Below, piece by piece: positions 49,321 through 57,061 of a stretch of DNA of 64,000 nt. Origin of the DNA: Microbacterium sp. ProA8 (GTDB lineage Bacteria > Actinomycetota > Actinomycetes > Actinomycetales > Microbacteriaceae); the NCBI RefSeq assembly GCF_039905635.1, contig NZ_CP157000.1, forward strand, positions 1,116,001-1,180,000. Reading direction: 5' to 3'. The stretch's first letter is position 1, and every line of letters starts with the position of its first letter. A program made the translations under genes and the position numbers. The notes beneath the pieces are model-generated. The model did not search any database. It worked only from the letters and a program-made list of their open reading frames with translations, and was not told where the DNA came from.

Positions 49321-49657
49321 GGAGTCATCGGCCCGGGGTGGGTCGGGAATCTGAGTGAGGGAGTTGACGATGGCCGATTTCGGTGCTTCGTATGCGGAGA
49401 TGGAGCAGGTGGCGTCGTCGCTGTCGCAGGCTCGTGATGACATCCAGGGCCAGTTGGATTCGCTGAAGAGCCAGGTGGACACGCTGCTGGGTGAGGACTT
49501 CAAGACGCAGCACGCTTCGGGCAAGTTCGGTGAGGGGTACTCGGAGCTGACGACGGGTCTGAAGGGTGCGGTGGACGGCATCAACGACATGTCGGAGTCG
49601 TTGCTCGGCATGATGCGCGCGATCCAGGACCTCGACCAGCAGCTCGCCGGCGGCTGA
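49320..49657 (+). repeat. 338-bp duplication, copy 2 (promoter edge plus esx gene)
   Basis: It is identical to 45266-45603 except for one silent base (c/t at 49601). The two copies lie 4054 bp apart in direct orientation, so recombination between them would delete all of cassette A downstream of its esx gene. Confidence 0.95.
49370..49657 (+). CDS. WXG100-family Esx secreted protein, copy 2
   Basis: 95 residues, the same protein as the one encoded at 45316, with the same GAGGGA ribosome site and the 'GEDF' turn in place of Trp-x-Gly. It opens cassette B, which carries a different WXG-like partner, a different large substrate and different accessory genes. Reuse of an unchanged Esx protein with changing partners suggests that it is the shared export or structural component, while the partner gives specificity. 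Confidence 0.9.
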   Translation: MADFGASYAEMEQVASSLSQARDDIQGQLDSLKSQVDTLLGEDFKTQHASGKFGEGYSELTTGLKGAVDGINDMSESLLGMMRAIQDLDQQLAGG

Positions 49658-49684
49658 GCCGCGCTCACGTCACAAAGCTCGAGA

Positions 49685-49724
49685 GCCTGACCGGAGCGCC
49701 GCGCGCAGCGGCCTCCGGTCAGGC
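49685..49724 (+). terminator. Strong hairpin between esx copy 2 and its downstream gene
   Basis: A perfect 12-bp stem, GCCTGACCGGAG (49685-49696) with its complement at 49713-49724, closes a 16-nt loop. It starts 27 nt after the esx stop. Its sequence is unrelated to the hairpin at the same place after copy 1. Confidence 0.55.
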
Positions 49725-49742
49725 CGTTTCGGAGGGAATGCG

Positions 49743-50045
49743 ATGACCGATGTGCGGATCGACTTCGACGCGATGAGTGCGAGCCGGCATGCATACGCCA
49801 ACATGCGGACGATGCTGGAAGACGCCACCGGCGCGCTCGCGAACGTGTCGGGTTCGGCGGTGCCGCAGGACGAGCTGCGTCGGCGACTGGAAGACCTTCA
49901 CGGGTCGTGGGGCGGCGGCATGAAGAAGCTCGCGCGCTACGCGGAGGACGCCGGTGCCGGCCTCGAGGGCATCCTCGAGGCGTTCCAGGGACTCGACTCC
50001 GAGCTCGGCGCGAGCATGGTGCCGCAGGAAGGAAGCTCGGCGTGA
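49743..50045 (+). CDS. WXG100-like protein (Esx partner, cassette B)
   Basis: 100 residues with the helix-turn-helix layout of WXG100 proteins and a true Trp56-Gly57-Gly58 turn in 'LHGSWGGGMKKL'. A GGAGGG ribosome site lies 6 nt before the ATG. It overlaps the next gene by 4 nt (GTGA), and the tight coupling suggests that it pairs with that large protein. It is the positional counterpart of the 45690 gene. Confidence 0.8.
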   Translation: MTDVRIDFDAMSASRHAYANMRTMLEDATGALANVSGSAVPQDELRRRLEDLHGSWGGGMKKLARYAEDAGAGLEGILEAFQGLDSELGASMVPQEGSSA

Positions 50046-51169
50046 CCGATTTCACCGCGCTCGGCTTCGATCCCGCACCGGGCGACATCGCGACGCTCGA
50101 GGGTTATCTCGACGCACTGTCGGCGGGCTGCGACGGCGTCGACGACGCTCTGTCGACGCTCGACGGTGGCGACGACGCCGACTGGGTCGGCCTCTCCGCC
50201 ACCGCGTTCCGCGCCTCGATGAGCGAGGATTTCCGGCCGCAGCTGTCGGACACCGGCGAGGCCCTGCGCACCTCGCGCGACGCGCTTCGCACCTGGACCA
50301 CCCAGCTCACCTCCTTCCAGCAGCGCGCGCGCGTGCTCGCCGAAGAGGCGGATGCCGCCGCGAACCGGCTCGCGTCGTGCGAGAACGCGCATGCCACAGC
50401 GATGGAGCACAAGGACGACGACGACGCCGATCCCGACGCGGTGTCGGATGCGGCGCTCGCGCTCGGCAGCGCCGGCGCCGAGCTCGACGAGATCCGCGCC
50501 GCAGCGCGGTCTCTGAAGACCGAGGTCGATGACGAGGCCGCCGCGGCCGCTCGTTCTCTGAACGACGCGGGCGGGATCCTCGACGGCTACGCGGGCAACG
50601 CGTTCTCGAACTTCTTCGGCGACGCCGGGGAGTGGCTCGCCGACACCGGCGCCTGGCTCATGGACAACGTAGTGCCGATCCTCGAGGACATCCTCCGGGC
50701 GGCGCTTCCGGTCATCGCGATCCTGTCGCTCTTCTTCCCGGCTCTGGGCGCGGTCGCCCTGGTCATGTCGGGCATCCTGGTCGCGATCGACGGGCTTCAG
50801 GCGCTCACCGGGCGCGGGGACTGGACCGACTTCGCGGTCGGCGCTCTCGGCATGCTCGCGGGCGGCGCCCTCGGCATGGCGGCGAAGTCGCTCATCGGCC
50901 CCGGCGGGCAGGTGCTCATCCCCTCGATCCAGCGCATGACCCCTGCGCTGGCCGGCGGCGGGACCGCGGCCGGATCGCTCGCCGTCGCACTCAACGTCAA
51001 CATGCAGAACCTGGTCTCGAACACCTACTGGACGATGTCGCAGGCCAAGGACGCGCACGACAACGGACAGAGCTTCGTCGAGAGCCTGAGCGGTCCGTGG
51101 CAGAACCTGGGGGAGCGCGTGGACAACACGATCCGCGGCAACGGGCCCCGCACCGACGAGGAGCTCTGA
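50042..51169 (+). CDS. Putative type VII secreted/effector protein with TM hairpin (cassette B)
   Basis: 375 residues. Residues 1-195 form a helical ESX-like domain with 'DDADWVGLSATAFRASM' (Trp-Val-Gly) near residue 40 and long coiled-coil-like helices. Residues ~209-255 are two close hydrophobic helices ('LRAALPVIAILSLFFPALGAV' and on), then 'DWTDFAVGALGMLAGGALGMAA', which parallels the WWD segment of the cassette A protein. The C-terminal ~100 residues end 'NTIRGNGPRTDEEL' and show no known toxin motif. It is probably a T7SS substrate. The GTG start overlaps the upstream stop; an in-frame extension to 49907 is a shadow. Confidence 0.65.
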   Translation: MTDFTALGFDPAPGDIATLEGYLDALSAGCDGVDDALSTLDGGDDADWVGLSATAFRASMSEDFRPQLSDTGEALRTSRDALRTWTTQLTSFQQRARVLAEEADAAANRLASCENAHATAMEHKDDDDADPDAVSDAALALGSAGAELDEIRAAARSLKTEVDDEAAAAARSLNDAGGILDGYAGNAFSNFFGDAGEWLADTGAWLMDNVVPILEDILRAALPVIAILSLFFPALGAVALVMSGILVAIDGLQALTGRGDWTDFAVGALGMLAGGALGMAAKSLIGPGGQVLIPSIQRMTPALAGGGTAAGSLAVALNVNMQNLVSNTYWTMSQAKDAHDNGQSFVESLSGPWQNLGERVDNTIRGNGPRTDEEL

Positions 51170-51173
51170 TCCC

Positions 51174-51800
51174 ATGACTCGGACGACTGGTGACCGGGTC
51201 TGGCAGCGGCTGCCGCAGGGCTGGATCGAGTTCCGGGCGTTCGGCGACCGCACCCCCGACGAATGGCTGGAGTGGTATCTCGCGAGCGGCGAGGGCTGGC
51301 TCCCCGAAGAGGCGCGGACGTCGATCGTCGAGGGCTTCCGTTCGGGCGTCGCCGCCTTCGCGGGAACCGACTTCGACTTCGCAGGCGTCTCGCTGACCGC
51401 GGGCGAGCGACCCGCCGCATCGTTCCTCTGCACCAATGTGGTGCGCGCGGCGCCCGGCGTCGACGTGCCGACCACGCCCTTCCACCGGCTGTTCCCCCTC
51501 GTGCGCTTCGGCGACGAGGCGGGCGCCGAGACCTTCACCGCGCCGGACGGCCGCGTCGGAACGGTCGCCAGCGGCCGGCTGGTCACAGGCGGCATCCCGA
51601 ACGTGGTGACCGTCGGCGAGCTGCTCCTGCCGGATGACGGCGGCACCGTCCTCGTGATGGGCATGTGCTCGGATCCCTCGCAGCGCGCAGAGCTGGCGCT
51701 GCTGACCGCCTTCGCCCTGTCGACGACGCAGGTGCTGCCCGAGGGTGTCGAGCCGGCGCTGCCGCTGCCCGATTCCGGCTCCGCGCAGCGCACCGCGTAA
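51174..51800 (+). CDS. Soluble protein of the T7SS cassette B (unknown function)
   Basis: 208 residues with no signal peptide or TM helix. It starts 4 nt after the putative effector, so it is surely co-transcribed with it. The N-terminal half contains 'PDEWLEWYLASGEGWLPEEART'. The C-terminal half has 'VVTVGELLLPDDGGTVLVMGM' followed by a helix and strand, in the same order as the 47257 protein ('VSFLINYLIPIPGT...'), which hints at a shared fold with very low sequence identity. A chaperone or immunity function is speculative. Confidence 0.7.
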   Translation: MTRTTGDRVWQRLPQGWIEFRAFGDRTPDEWLEWYLASGEGWLPEEARTSIVEGFRSGVAAFAGTDFDFAGVSLTAGERPAASFLCTNVVRAAPGVDVPTTPFHRLFPLVRFGDEAGAETFTAPDGRVGTVASGRLVTGGIPNVVTVGELLLPDDGGTVLVMGMCSDPSQRAELALLTAFALSTTQVLPEGVEPALPLPDSGSAQRTA

Positions 51801-51803
51801 CCT
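51798..51803 (+). promoter_or_regulatory. -10 box of a leaderless transcript overlapping a stop codon (TAACCT)
   Basis: TAACCT begins with the TAA stop of the 51174 gene and ends 7 nt before the ATG at 51811; no ribosome site lies between. The 4-TM gene may thus have its own leaderless transcript in addition to readthrough. Confidence 0.4.
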
Positions 51804-51810
51804 GACGTGC

Positions 51811-52479
51811 ATGGCTTTCACCCTCATCCGGCCGGAATCTCGCCCGTGGATTGGCGGCGCGACGGCGGATGACGTCACCGTGGCGGAGGCCGACCGCGTC
51901 GCGCTGCTGCTCCGCGGCGACTACGAACGGTGGTCGCGATGGGCCTTCGGGCTCGCCGCGTTCGTGGTCACGGCGGCCGGCGTGTTCGTCGGCCTGGGGA
52001 TGGTCGATGCGATCGTGCAGCGGGGAGGTCCCCCGGCGCTCGTGGACGTGGTGGCGACGGTCGTCGCGGCGATCCTCGCCGCCGTCGCAGCGTTCGGGCT
52101 CGTGCGGCTGTGGCTCACCGGACGCGCGCTCACGACGAGCGCCACCGCGTGGCTGCGCGCACCGTTCCGGGCGGGTTCTCGGCAGCGCCGCGCCGGCGGG
52201 TGGGTGCAGGCGCGAACCGTCTACCTCGAACCGCGCAACCTCGTGAGGCTGCTGACGTCCTCGTTGGCGTTCCTCACCGCGATCTTCGGAATCGCGGCCG
52301 CGGTCCGCGACCTCGCGGCGGGTGACTTCAGCGGCCTGTCGGCCGCCGCCGGCCTCATCGGTGTGATCGCGCTCGCGTGCGGGCTCGGCCAGATGGGCGG
52401 TGTGCTCCGCATCGGCTCCGGTGTCGCCGAGGGCGATCCGCTCTGGCACCGCATCCGCTCCGCCTTCGCTCCGCGCTGA
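51811..52479 (+). CDS. Four-TM membrane protein of T7SS cassette B
   Basis: 222 residues with four hydrophobic helices ('[20 protein letters not shown]', '[19 protein letters not shown]', '[18 protein letters not shown]', '[16 protein letters not shown]') and short basic loops. It closes cassette B as the 48490 gene closes cassette A, with the same number of helices but no clear sequence likeness. The function is unknown; membrane-embedded immunity or export accessory are the obvious ideas from position. Confidence 0.72.
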   Translation: MAFTLIRPESRPWIGGATADDVTVAEADRVALLLRGDYERWSRWAFGLAAFVVTAAGVFVGLGMVDAIVQRGGPPALVDVVATVVAAILAAVAAFGLVRLWLTGRALTTSATAWLRAPFRAGSRQRRAGGWVQARTVYLEPRNLVRLLTSSLAFLTAIFGIAAAVRDLAAGDFSGLSAAAGLIGVIALACGLGQMGGVLRIGSGVAEGDPLWHRIRSAFAPR

Positions 52480-52561
52480 GCGTCGGCCCGTCCCGGAGCG
52501 GCCGAACAGCCGTGTCCGATTCCCGCCAGCGGGTGTCGGGGGAGCGTGTCAGGCTAGGGAC

Positions 52562-54253
52562 ATGAGCCTGACCATGACGGCCGACGCAGCGGGCGTGGCA
52601 TCCATGTCATTCGATGAGCGCTACCGCGCGATCGACTCGCGTGACGTCCGCTTCGACGGGCAGTTCGTCACGGCGGTGCGCTCCACCGGGATCTACTGCC
52701 GCCCGAGCTGCCCCGCCCGCACCCCCAAGCCGTCGAACGTGACGTTCTACCCGACGAGCGCCGCCGCTCACGAGGCGGGTTACCGGGCCTGCAAGCGCTG
52801 CCTGCCCGAGGCCGCGCCGGGGTCACCGCAGTGGAACCTCCGCGGCGACACCGCCGGTCGCGCCATGCGGCTCATCGCCGACGGGGTCGTCGAGCGCGAG
52901 GGCGTCCCCGGCCTCGCTCGGCGGCTCGGATACTCGCCGCGGCACCTCACGCGACTGCTCACGACCGAACTCGGCGCCGGGCCCCTGGCGCTCAGCCGTG
53001 CGCACCGGGCGCAGACGGCCCGCATGCTGCTCGTCGGCACCGACCTGCCCGCCGCCGACGTCGCGTTCTCGTCGGGGTTCGCGAGCGTGCGTCAGTTCAA
53101 CGACACCATCCGGGAAGTGTTCGGGATGCCGCCGCTCGAGCTGCGCGCGCGACGCCGGCCGGCGCGGCCCGGCGAGCGGCGCTCCGCCACCGCCGCACAG
53201 GCCGCGCCCGGGGTCACGATCGACCTCGCGCTCCCGCACCGGGGCGCGCTCGACGCCGCGGGACTGTTCGCGTGGATGGCGGCTCGCGCGGTGTCGGGTG
53301 CCGAGGCCGCGACCGCCTCGACCTTCGCCCGCACGCTGCGGCTGCCGCACGGGCCCGTGTGGTTCGAGCTCCGCCTCGACGATCTGGGCCGCGTGCGGCT
53401 GCGCGCCGCGCTGACGAACCTCGCCGACCTCTCGACCCTCGTCACCCGCGCGCGGCGACTGTTCGATCTCGATGCCGACCCCGACGCGGTGGACCAGTCG
53501 CTGTCGCGGCATCCCGCGCTCGCGCCGCTCATCGCCGCGCTGCCCGGCATCCGGGTTCCGGGCGCTGCCGATCCGCACGAGATGCTCATCCGCGCGATGG
53601 TCGGCCAGCAGATCACCGTCGTCGCCGCGCGCACCGCCCTCACGGCCCTGACCGCGGCGCTCGGGGAGGAGGTGCCCGTCTTCGCGAGGACGCTCCCGGC
53701 TGCCGGCGTGGCCGGCGCGAGTTCGACGAGCGCGGAGGCGCAGGCGGCGGGGGAGGCATCCACCCCCGTCCGCCTGTTCCCGACGATGGCGGCGATCGCG
53801 GAGCGCGGCCACGAGGTGCTGCGCGGTCCCGCCGCCCGCATCCGCGCGATCACGGGTGCCGCGGCCGCCCTCGCTGACGGCACGCTCACGCTCACCCCCG
53901 GCGACGACGGGGCCGAGCAGCGTGCCGCGCTCCTGGCGATGCCCGGCATCGGCCCGTGGACCGCGGACTACGTGCGCATGCGCGTGCTCGCCGATCCCGA
54001 CGTCTTCCTTCCCGGCGACGTCGCCGTGCGCTCCGGGGCTGCCGCGATCGGCCTTCCTGCCGAGCCGCGCGCGCTCGATGTCTGGGCCGCCGGCACCGCG
54101 CCGTGGCGCAGCTACCTCACCGCGCACCTGTGGCGCGCCGTGCCACCCAGGGCACCCCACTCCCGCAAGAAGTCCGACCGATCCCTCAAGGCCGCCGGCT
54201 CATCCGAGAACAACACCGGCCCGTCCGACACCACCACCGGAGGCATGTCATGA
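52562..54253 (+). CDS. alkA: Ada/AlkA fusion: alkylation-responsive regulator and 3-methyladenine DNA glycosylase
   Basis: 563 residues. An N-terminal Ada zinc domain has Cys46, Cys50, Cys77 and Cys80 ('[13 protein letters not shown]', '[10 protein letters not shown]'); Cys46 would accept methyl groups from phosphotriesters. An AraC-type helix-turn-helix pair follows at ~95-190 ('[16 protein letters not shown]', '[23 protein letters not shown]'). The C-terminal half is an AlkA/HhH-GPD glycosylase with '[20 protein letters not shown]' and the catalytic Asp486 in 'LPGDVAVR'. This composite is the usual actinobacterial AlkA. An Ala/Ser linker (~385-405) is inserted in the glycosylase part. The ATG overlaps no upstream gene; the stop overlaps ogt (ATGA). 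Confidence 0.95.
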   Translation: MSLTMTADAAGVASMSFDERYRAIDSRDVRFDGQFVTAVRSTGIYCRPSCPARTPKPSNVTFYPTSAAAHEAGYRACKRCLPEAAPGSPQWNLRGDTAGRAMRLIADGVVEREGVPGLARRLGYSPRHLTRLLTTELGAGPLALSRAHRAQTARMLLVGTDLPAADVAFSSGFASVRQFNDTIREVFGMPPLELRARRRPARPGERRSATAAQAAPGVTIDLALPHRGALDAAGLFAWMAARAVSGAEAATASTFARTLRLPHGPVWFELRLDDLGRVRLRAALTNLADLSTLVTRARRLFDLDADPDAVDQSLSRHPALAPLIAALPGIRVPGAADPHEMLIRAMVGQQITVVAARTALTALTAALGEEVPVFARTLPAAGVAGASSTSAEAQAAGEASTPVRLFPTMAAIAERGHEVLRGPAARIRAITGAAAALADGTLTLTPGDDGAEQRAALLAMPGIGPWTADYVRMRVLADPDVFLPGDVAVRSGAAAIGLPAEPRALDVWAAGTAPWRSYLTAHLWRAVPPRAPHSRKKSDRSLKAAGSSENNTGPSDTTTGGMS

Positions 54254-54762
54254 CCACCGCGACCATCCAGACCATCGACACCCCCGACGGGGCCTTCACG
54301 ATCCTCTCCGACGACTCCGCGCGCGTGCTGGCCTCGGGCTGGACCGCAGACCCCGCCACGATCCTCGCCCGCCTCTCGGCGCGCGATCGTCCGTCGGTCG
54401 TCGAGAGCAGCGGACGGACGGATGCCGCCGCCGCCGTCCTCGCGTACTACGACGGCGAACTCGCCGCCATCGACGACGTCGCCGTGTCCCAGCGCGGCAC
54501 CGCGATGCAGCTCGCCGGGTGGGGAGCGCTCCGCCGTATCGCTCCGGGTCGCCCGTTGACGTACAGCGAGTTCGCGGCTCTGCTCGGCTCTCCGAGCGCG
54601 GTGCGTGCCGCGGCATCCATCTGCGCCCGCAACGCCCCGGCGCTCTTCGTCCCCTGCCATCGCGTGCTGCGCACCGACGGCAGTCTCGGCGGGTTCGCGT
54701 GGGGACTGCCGGTGAAGCAGCGGCTGCTCGACCGTGAGGCGGGCGTGCCCGCGCTCGTCTGA
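54250..54762 (+). CDS. ogt: Methylated-DNA-[protein]-cysteine S-methyltransferase
   Basis: 170 residues, the normal size for Ogt/AGT, which moves the alkyl group from O6-alkylguanine to its own cysteine and is consumed in doing so. The active site PCHRV (Cys136) and the following '[20 protein letters not shown]' are intact, as is the DNA-binding '[22 protein letters not shown]' segment. The ATG overlaps the alkA stop by 4 nt, so both repair functions are made together, presumably induced by the Ada domain of AlkA. A hairpin terminator follows 8 nt after the stop. Confidence 0.96.
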   Translation: MTTATIQTIDTPDGAFTILSDDSARVLASGWTADPATILARLSARDRPSVVESSGRTDAAAAVLAYYDGELAAIDDVAVSQRGTAMQLAGWGALRRIAPGRPLTYSEFAALLGSPSAVRAAASICARNAPALFVPCHRVLRTDGSLGGFAWGLPVKQRLLDREAGVPALV

Positions 54763-54770
54763 GCCTCGGC

Positions 54771-54800
54771 GTCCCGGGCCGTCTGCCGACGGCCCGGGAC
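54771..54800 (+). terminator. Terminator of the alkA-ogt operon
   Basis: A perfect 13-bp GC-rich stem (54771-54783 with 54788-54800, GTCCCGGGCCGTC) closes a 4-nt TGCC loop just after the ogt stop. No U-tract follows. Confidence 0.8.
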
Positions 54801-54849
54801 ACCGTGCGGGTGCGGCCCCGCGGGCTTCTTCCGGGGAGGCGGAAAGCGC

Positions 54850-54882
54850 TTGTTGCGCTCAGGGATTTCCCAGGTATAGGCT
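54850..54882 (+). promoter_or_regulatory. Promoter for the leader peptide and ABC exporter
   Basis: TTGTTG (54850-54855) and the overlapping -10 boxes TATAGG/TAGGCT (54875-54882) lie 19-21 nt apart. This is the best sigma-70-like promoter in the window. Transcription would start near 54889, leaving a ~330-nt leader before the first exporter gene. Confidence 0.6.
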
Positions 54883-54943
54883 GGAGGGCTGGCGTGTCGT
54901 TTCGGCGATCGCCAGTCCCCGTCCCACGTTCAAGGAGGAAGCC

Positions 54944-55024
54944 ATGTCTCAGGCCGTCGTCACCACGAAGCCGATTGTCTTCCTGCCTGTTCTCGGGACG
55001 CTGCGCGTCGCCCTCGAGGGATAG
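54944..55024 (+). CDS. 26-residue leader peptide upstream of the ABC exporter
   Basis: A short frame with a near-ideal ribosome site (AAGGAGG, 6 nt before ATG) codes for MSQAVVTTKPIVFLPVLG and eight further residues (TLRVALEG), ending in TAG. The ribosome site is far stronger than that of the exporter gene itself (AAGGA placed 2 nt from its ATG). The peptide has no signal sequence. A well-translated mini-gene in the long leader of a drug-type ABC exporter recalls BmrB, the leader peptide of B. subtilis bmrCD, where ribosome stalling by antibiotics switches on the exporter. This role is inferred, not shown. Confidence 0.65.
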   Translation: MSQAVVTTKPIVFLPVLGTLRVALEG

Positions 55025-55222
55025 TCCCCGGGCCGACCTCCGCCGATCCGCCGCGTCCGCGGCGCCGCCGCTCGCCACACCGCGCGGCATAGGATCACGA
55101 GCTCCCGCGTTCTGGCACACAGGACGCCTCTCCGGCGACCCCGCACGCTGTCTGTGCGGTGCGCCGTCCCCCGCCGTTCCCGCGGCATCGAAGCACCCCC
55201 GCCACACCACTCGCCAAGGATC
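55025..55222 (+). promoter_or_regulatory. Structured leader between the mini-gene and the exporter
   Basis: About 200 nt without a gene. Two clear hairpins occur: GCCGCG/CGCGGC at 55050-55063, and CCGCAC/GTGCGG at 55141-55159 with a 7-nt loop. TAGGAT at 55090-55095 could be a second -10 box. No U-tract terminator is seen, so if attenuation occurs it may be Rho-dependent or act on translation. Confidence 0.4.
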
Positions 55223-57061
55223 ATGACTACGTCTTCCGCTGAGAGACTCTCCACTCCCCGCGCGCTCGCGCGCCTTCTTCCCTTCGCCAAACCCGTGCTG
55301 CCGCGATTGACGATGGGCGCCGTCAGTGCGCTCTTCGCCAGCCTGCTCGCGCTGGCCATCCCGCTCGTGCTCGAGCAGATCGTCCAGGGCCCCATCGCCT
55401 CGGGTGACGTCACCGCCATCTGGTGGGGGGCGGGAGCGATCCTGCTCCTCGGCCTCGCCGAAGCCGGCATGGTCTGGCTGCGCCGCTGGTTCGTGCTCGC
55501 GCCGGCGACGCTCGTCGAGTACGACCTGCGCCAGACCTTCTACTCGCGCCTGCAGCGCCTTCCCGTCGCCTTCCACGACCGCTGGCAGTCGGGTCAGCTG
55601 CTCAGCCGCATGATGCAGGACATCAGCATGCTGCGCCGCTGGCTGGCGTTCGGTCTCGTGCTGCTGGTGGTGAACGTCCTCACGATCGCCGTGGGAACGG
55701 CGCTGCTGTTCCGCTGGCACTGGCTGCTCGGCACCATCTTCCTCGTCACCTCCGCGCCGCTCTGGTACGCGGGCTACCGGTTCGAGAAGGCCTACGGCAC
55801 GCTCGCACGGGAGTCCCAGGACCAGGCGGGCGACCTCGCCACGTCCGTCGAGGAGAGCGTCCACGGCATCCGCGTCCTCAAGGCGTTCGGCCGGGGCAAG
55901 CATGCGCTCCAGAACTTCACGCGCCAGGCCGAGACGCTGCGCGAGACCGAGCTGCGCAAGGCACGCGCGGTCGGCTGGATCTGGTTCTGGCTGGTGCTGC
56001 TTCCCGACATCGCCTTCGCGCTGTGCCTGGGTGCCGGGATCTACCTGACGGCGATCGGGCAGCTGCAGGGGGCGGAGCTCATCGCGTTCTTCGCGATGGC
56101 CACCGTGCTGCGCTGGCCGATGGAGTCGATCGGCTTCCTGTTCTCGTTCCTGCTGGACGCGCGAACCGCGACCGACCGCCTCTTCGAGGTGTTCGACGAG
56201 GAGAACACGATCGTCGACCCCGAAAACCCGGTCTCGATCGAGCGCCCGCAGGGCGAGCTCGCCTTCGAGGGCGCGCGCTTCCGCTACCAGGATGCGGCGT
56301 CCCACGAACGGGATCTGCTCGACGGCATCGACCTGGTGCTCCGTCCGGGCGAGACCATGGCGCTCGTGGGCCTGACCGGGTCGGGCAAGACGACGCTCAC
56401 GACACTGCCGACGCGCCTCTACGACGTGACCGGCGGCCGGGTGACGCTCGACGGCGTCGACGTGCGCGACCTCACGCTGAAAGAGCTGCGCCGGCACATC
56501 GGCATGGCCTTCGAGGACGCGACGCTGTTCTCGCAGAGCGTGCGGGACAACGTGCTGCTCGGACGCGAGGACCTCGTCCCGCACAGCGACGAGGCCGAGC
56601 GCGTTCTGCGCGAGGCGCTCGGCGTCGCGCAGGCGGGGTTCGTCGACGATCTGCCCGACGGCGTCGACACGATCATCGGCGAGGAGGGGCTGTCCCTCTC
56701 CGGCGGTCAGCGTCAGCGGCTCGCGCTCGCGCGCGCCGTCGCGGCTCGTCCGGCGGTGCTCGTGCTCGACGACCCGCTGTCGGCGCTCGACGTCGACACC
56801 GAGGCCCTCGTCGAAGATGCCCTTCGCCAGGTCCTGTCTGAGACGACCGCGCTGGTGGTGGCTCACCGTCCCTCGACGGTGATGCTCGCCGATCGCGTGG
56901 CGCTGCTCGAGGCCGGGCGCGTGACGGCGGTCGGCACGCACTCCGAGTTGCTGCGCACCAGCAGCCACTACCGACACGTGATCTCGAGTCTCGAGGTCGA
57001 GGAAGCGCGCATGCAGGCAGCCCGACAAGCTCACGAACCGATGGGGGAGGTGACCCTGTGA
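55223..57061 (+). CDS. ABC exporter half-transporter with degenerate catalytic site
   Basis: 612 residues. Six TM helices (~20-310) are followed by one nucleotide-binding domain with Walker A 'GLTGSGKTT', signature '[11 protein letters not shown]', Walker B '[12 protein letters not shown]' and H-loop 'VVAHRPST'. The residue after Walker B is Asp517 instead of the catalytic Glu. This is characteristic of the inactive-site partner in heterodimeric type IV exporters (TM287/288, BmrCD). Its canonical LSGGQ would complete the active site of the next protein. The ATG was chosen from the family N-terminus; the GTG at 55154 lies in a hairpin. It overlaps the next gene by 4 nt. Likely drug or lipid export. 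Confidence 0.93.
   Translation: MTTSSAERLSTPRALARLLPFAKPVLPRLTMGAVSALFASLLALAIPLVLEQIVQGPIASGDVTAIWWGAGAILLLGLAEAGMVWLRRWFVLAPATLVEYDLRQTFYSRLQRLPVAFHDRWQSGQLLSRMMQDISMLRRWLAFGLVLLVVNVLTIAVGTALLFRWHWLLGTIFLVTSAPLWYAGYRFEKAYGTLARESQDQAGDLATSVEESVHGIRVLKAFGRGKHALQNFTRQAETLRETELRKARAVGWIWFWLVLLPDIAFALCLGAGIYLTAIGQLQGAELIAFFAMATVLRWPMESIGFLFSFLLDARTATDRLFEVFDEENTIVDPENPVSIERPQGELAFEGARFRYQDAASHERDLLDGIDLVLRPGETMALVGLTGSGKTTLTTLPTRLYDVTGGRVTLDGVDVRDLTLKELRRHIGMAFEDATLFSQSVRDNVLLGREDLVPHSDEAERVLREALGVAQAGFVDDLPDGVDTIIGEEGLSLSGGQRQRLALARAVAARPAVLVLDDPLSALDVDTEALVEDALRQVLSETTALVVAHRPSTVMLADRVALLEAGRVTAVGTHSELLRTSSHYRHVISSLEVEEARMQAARQAHEPMGEVTL

Noticed and set aside
55154..55222. GTG at 55154 as the start of the first ABC exporter gene
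   Set aside because: It falls in a hairpin and adds a Pro/Arg-rich tail absent from the family. The ATG at 55223 has at least a weak ribosome site.
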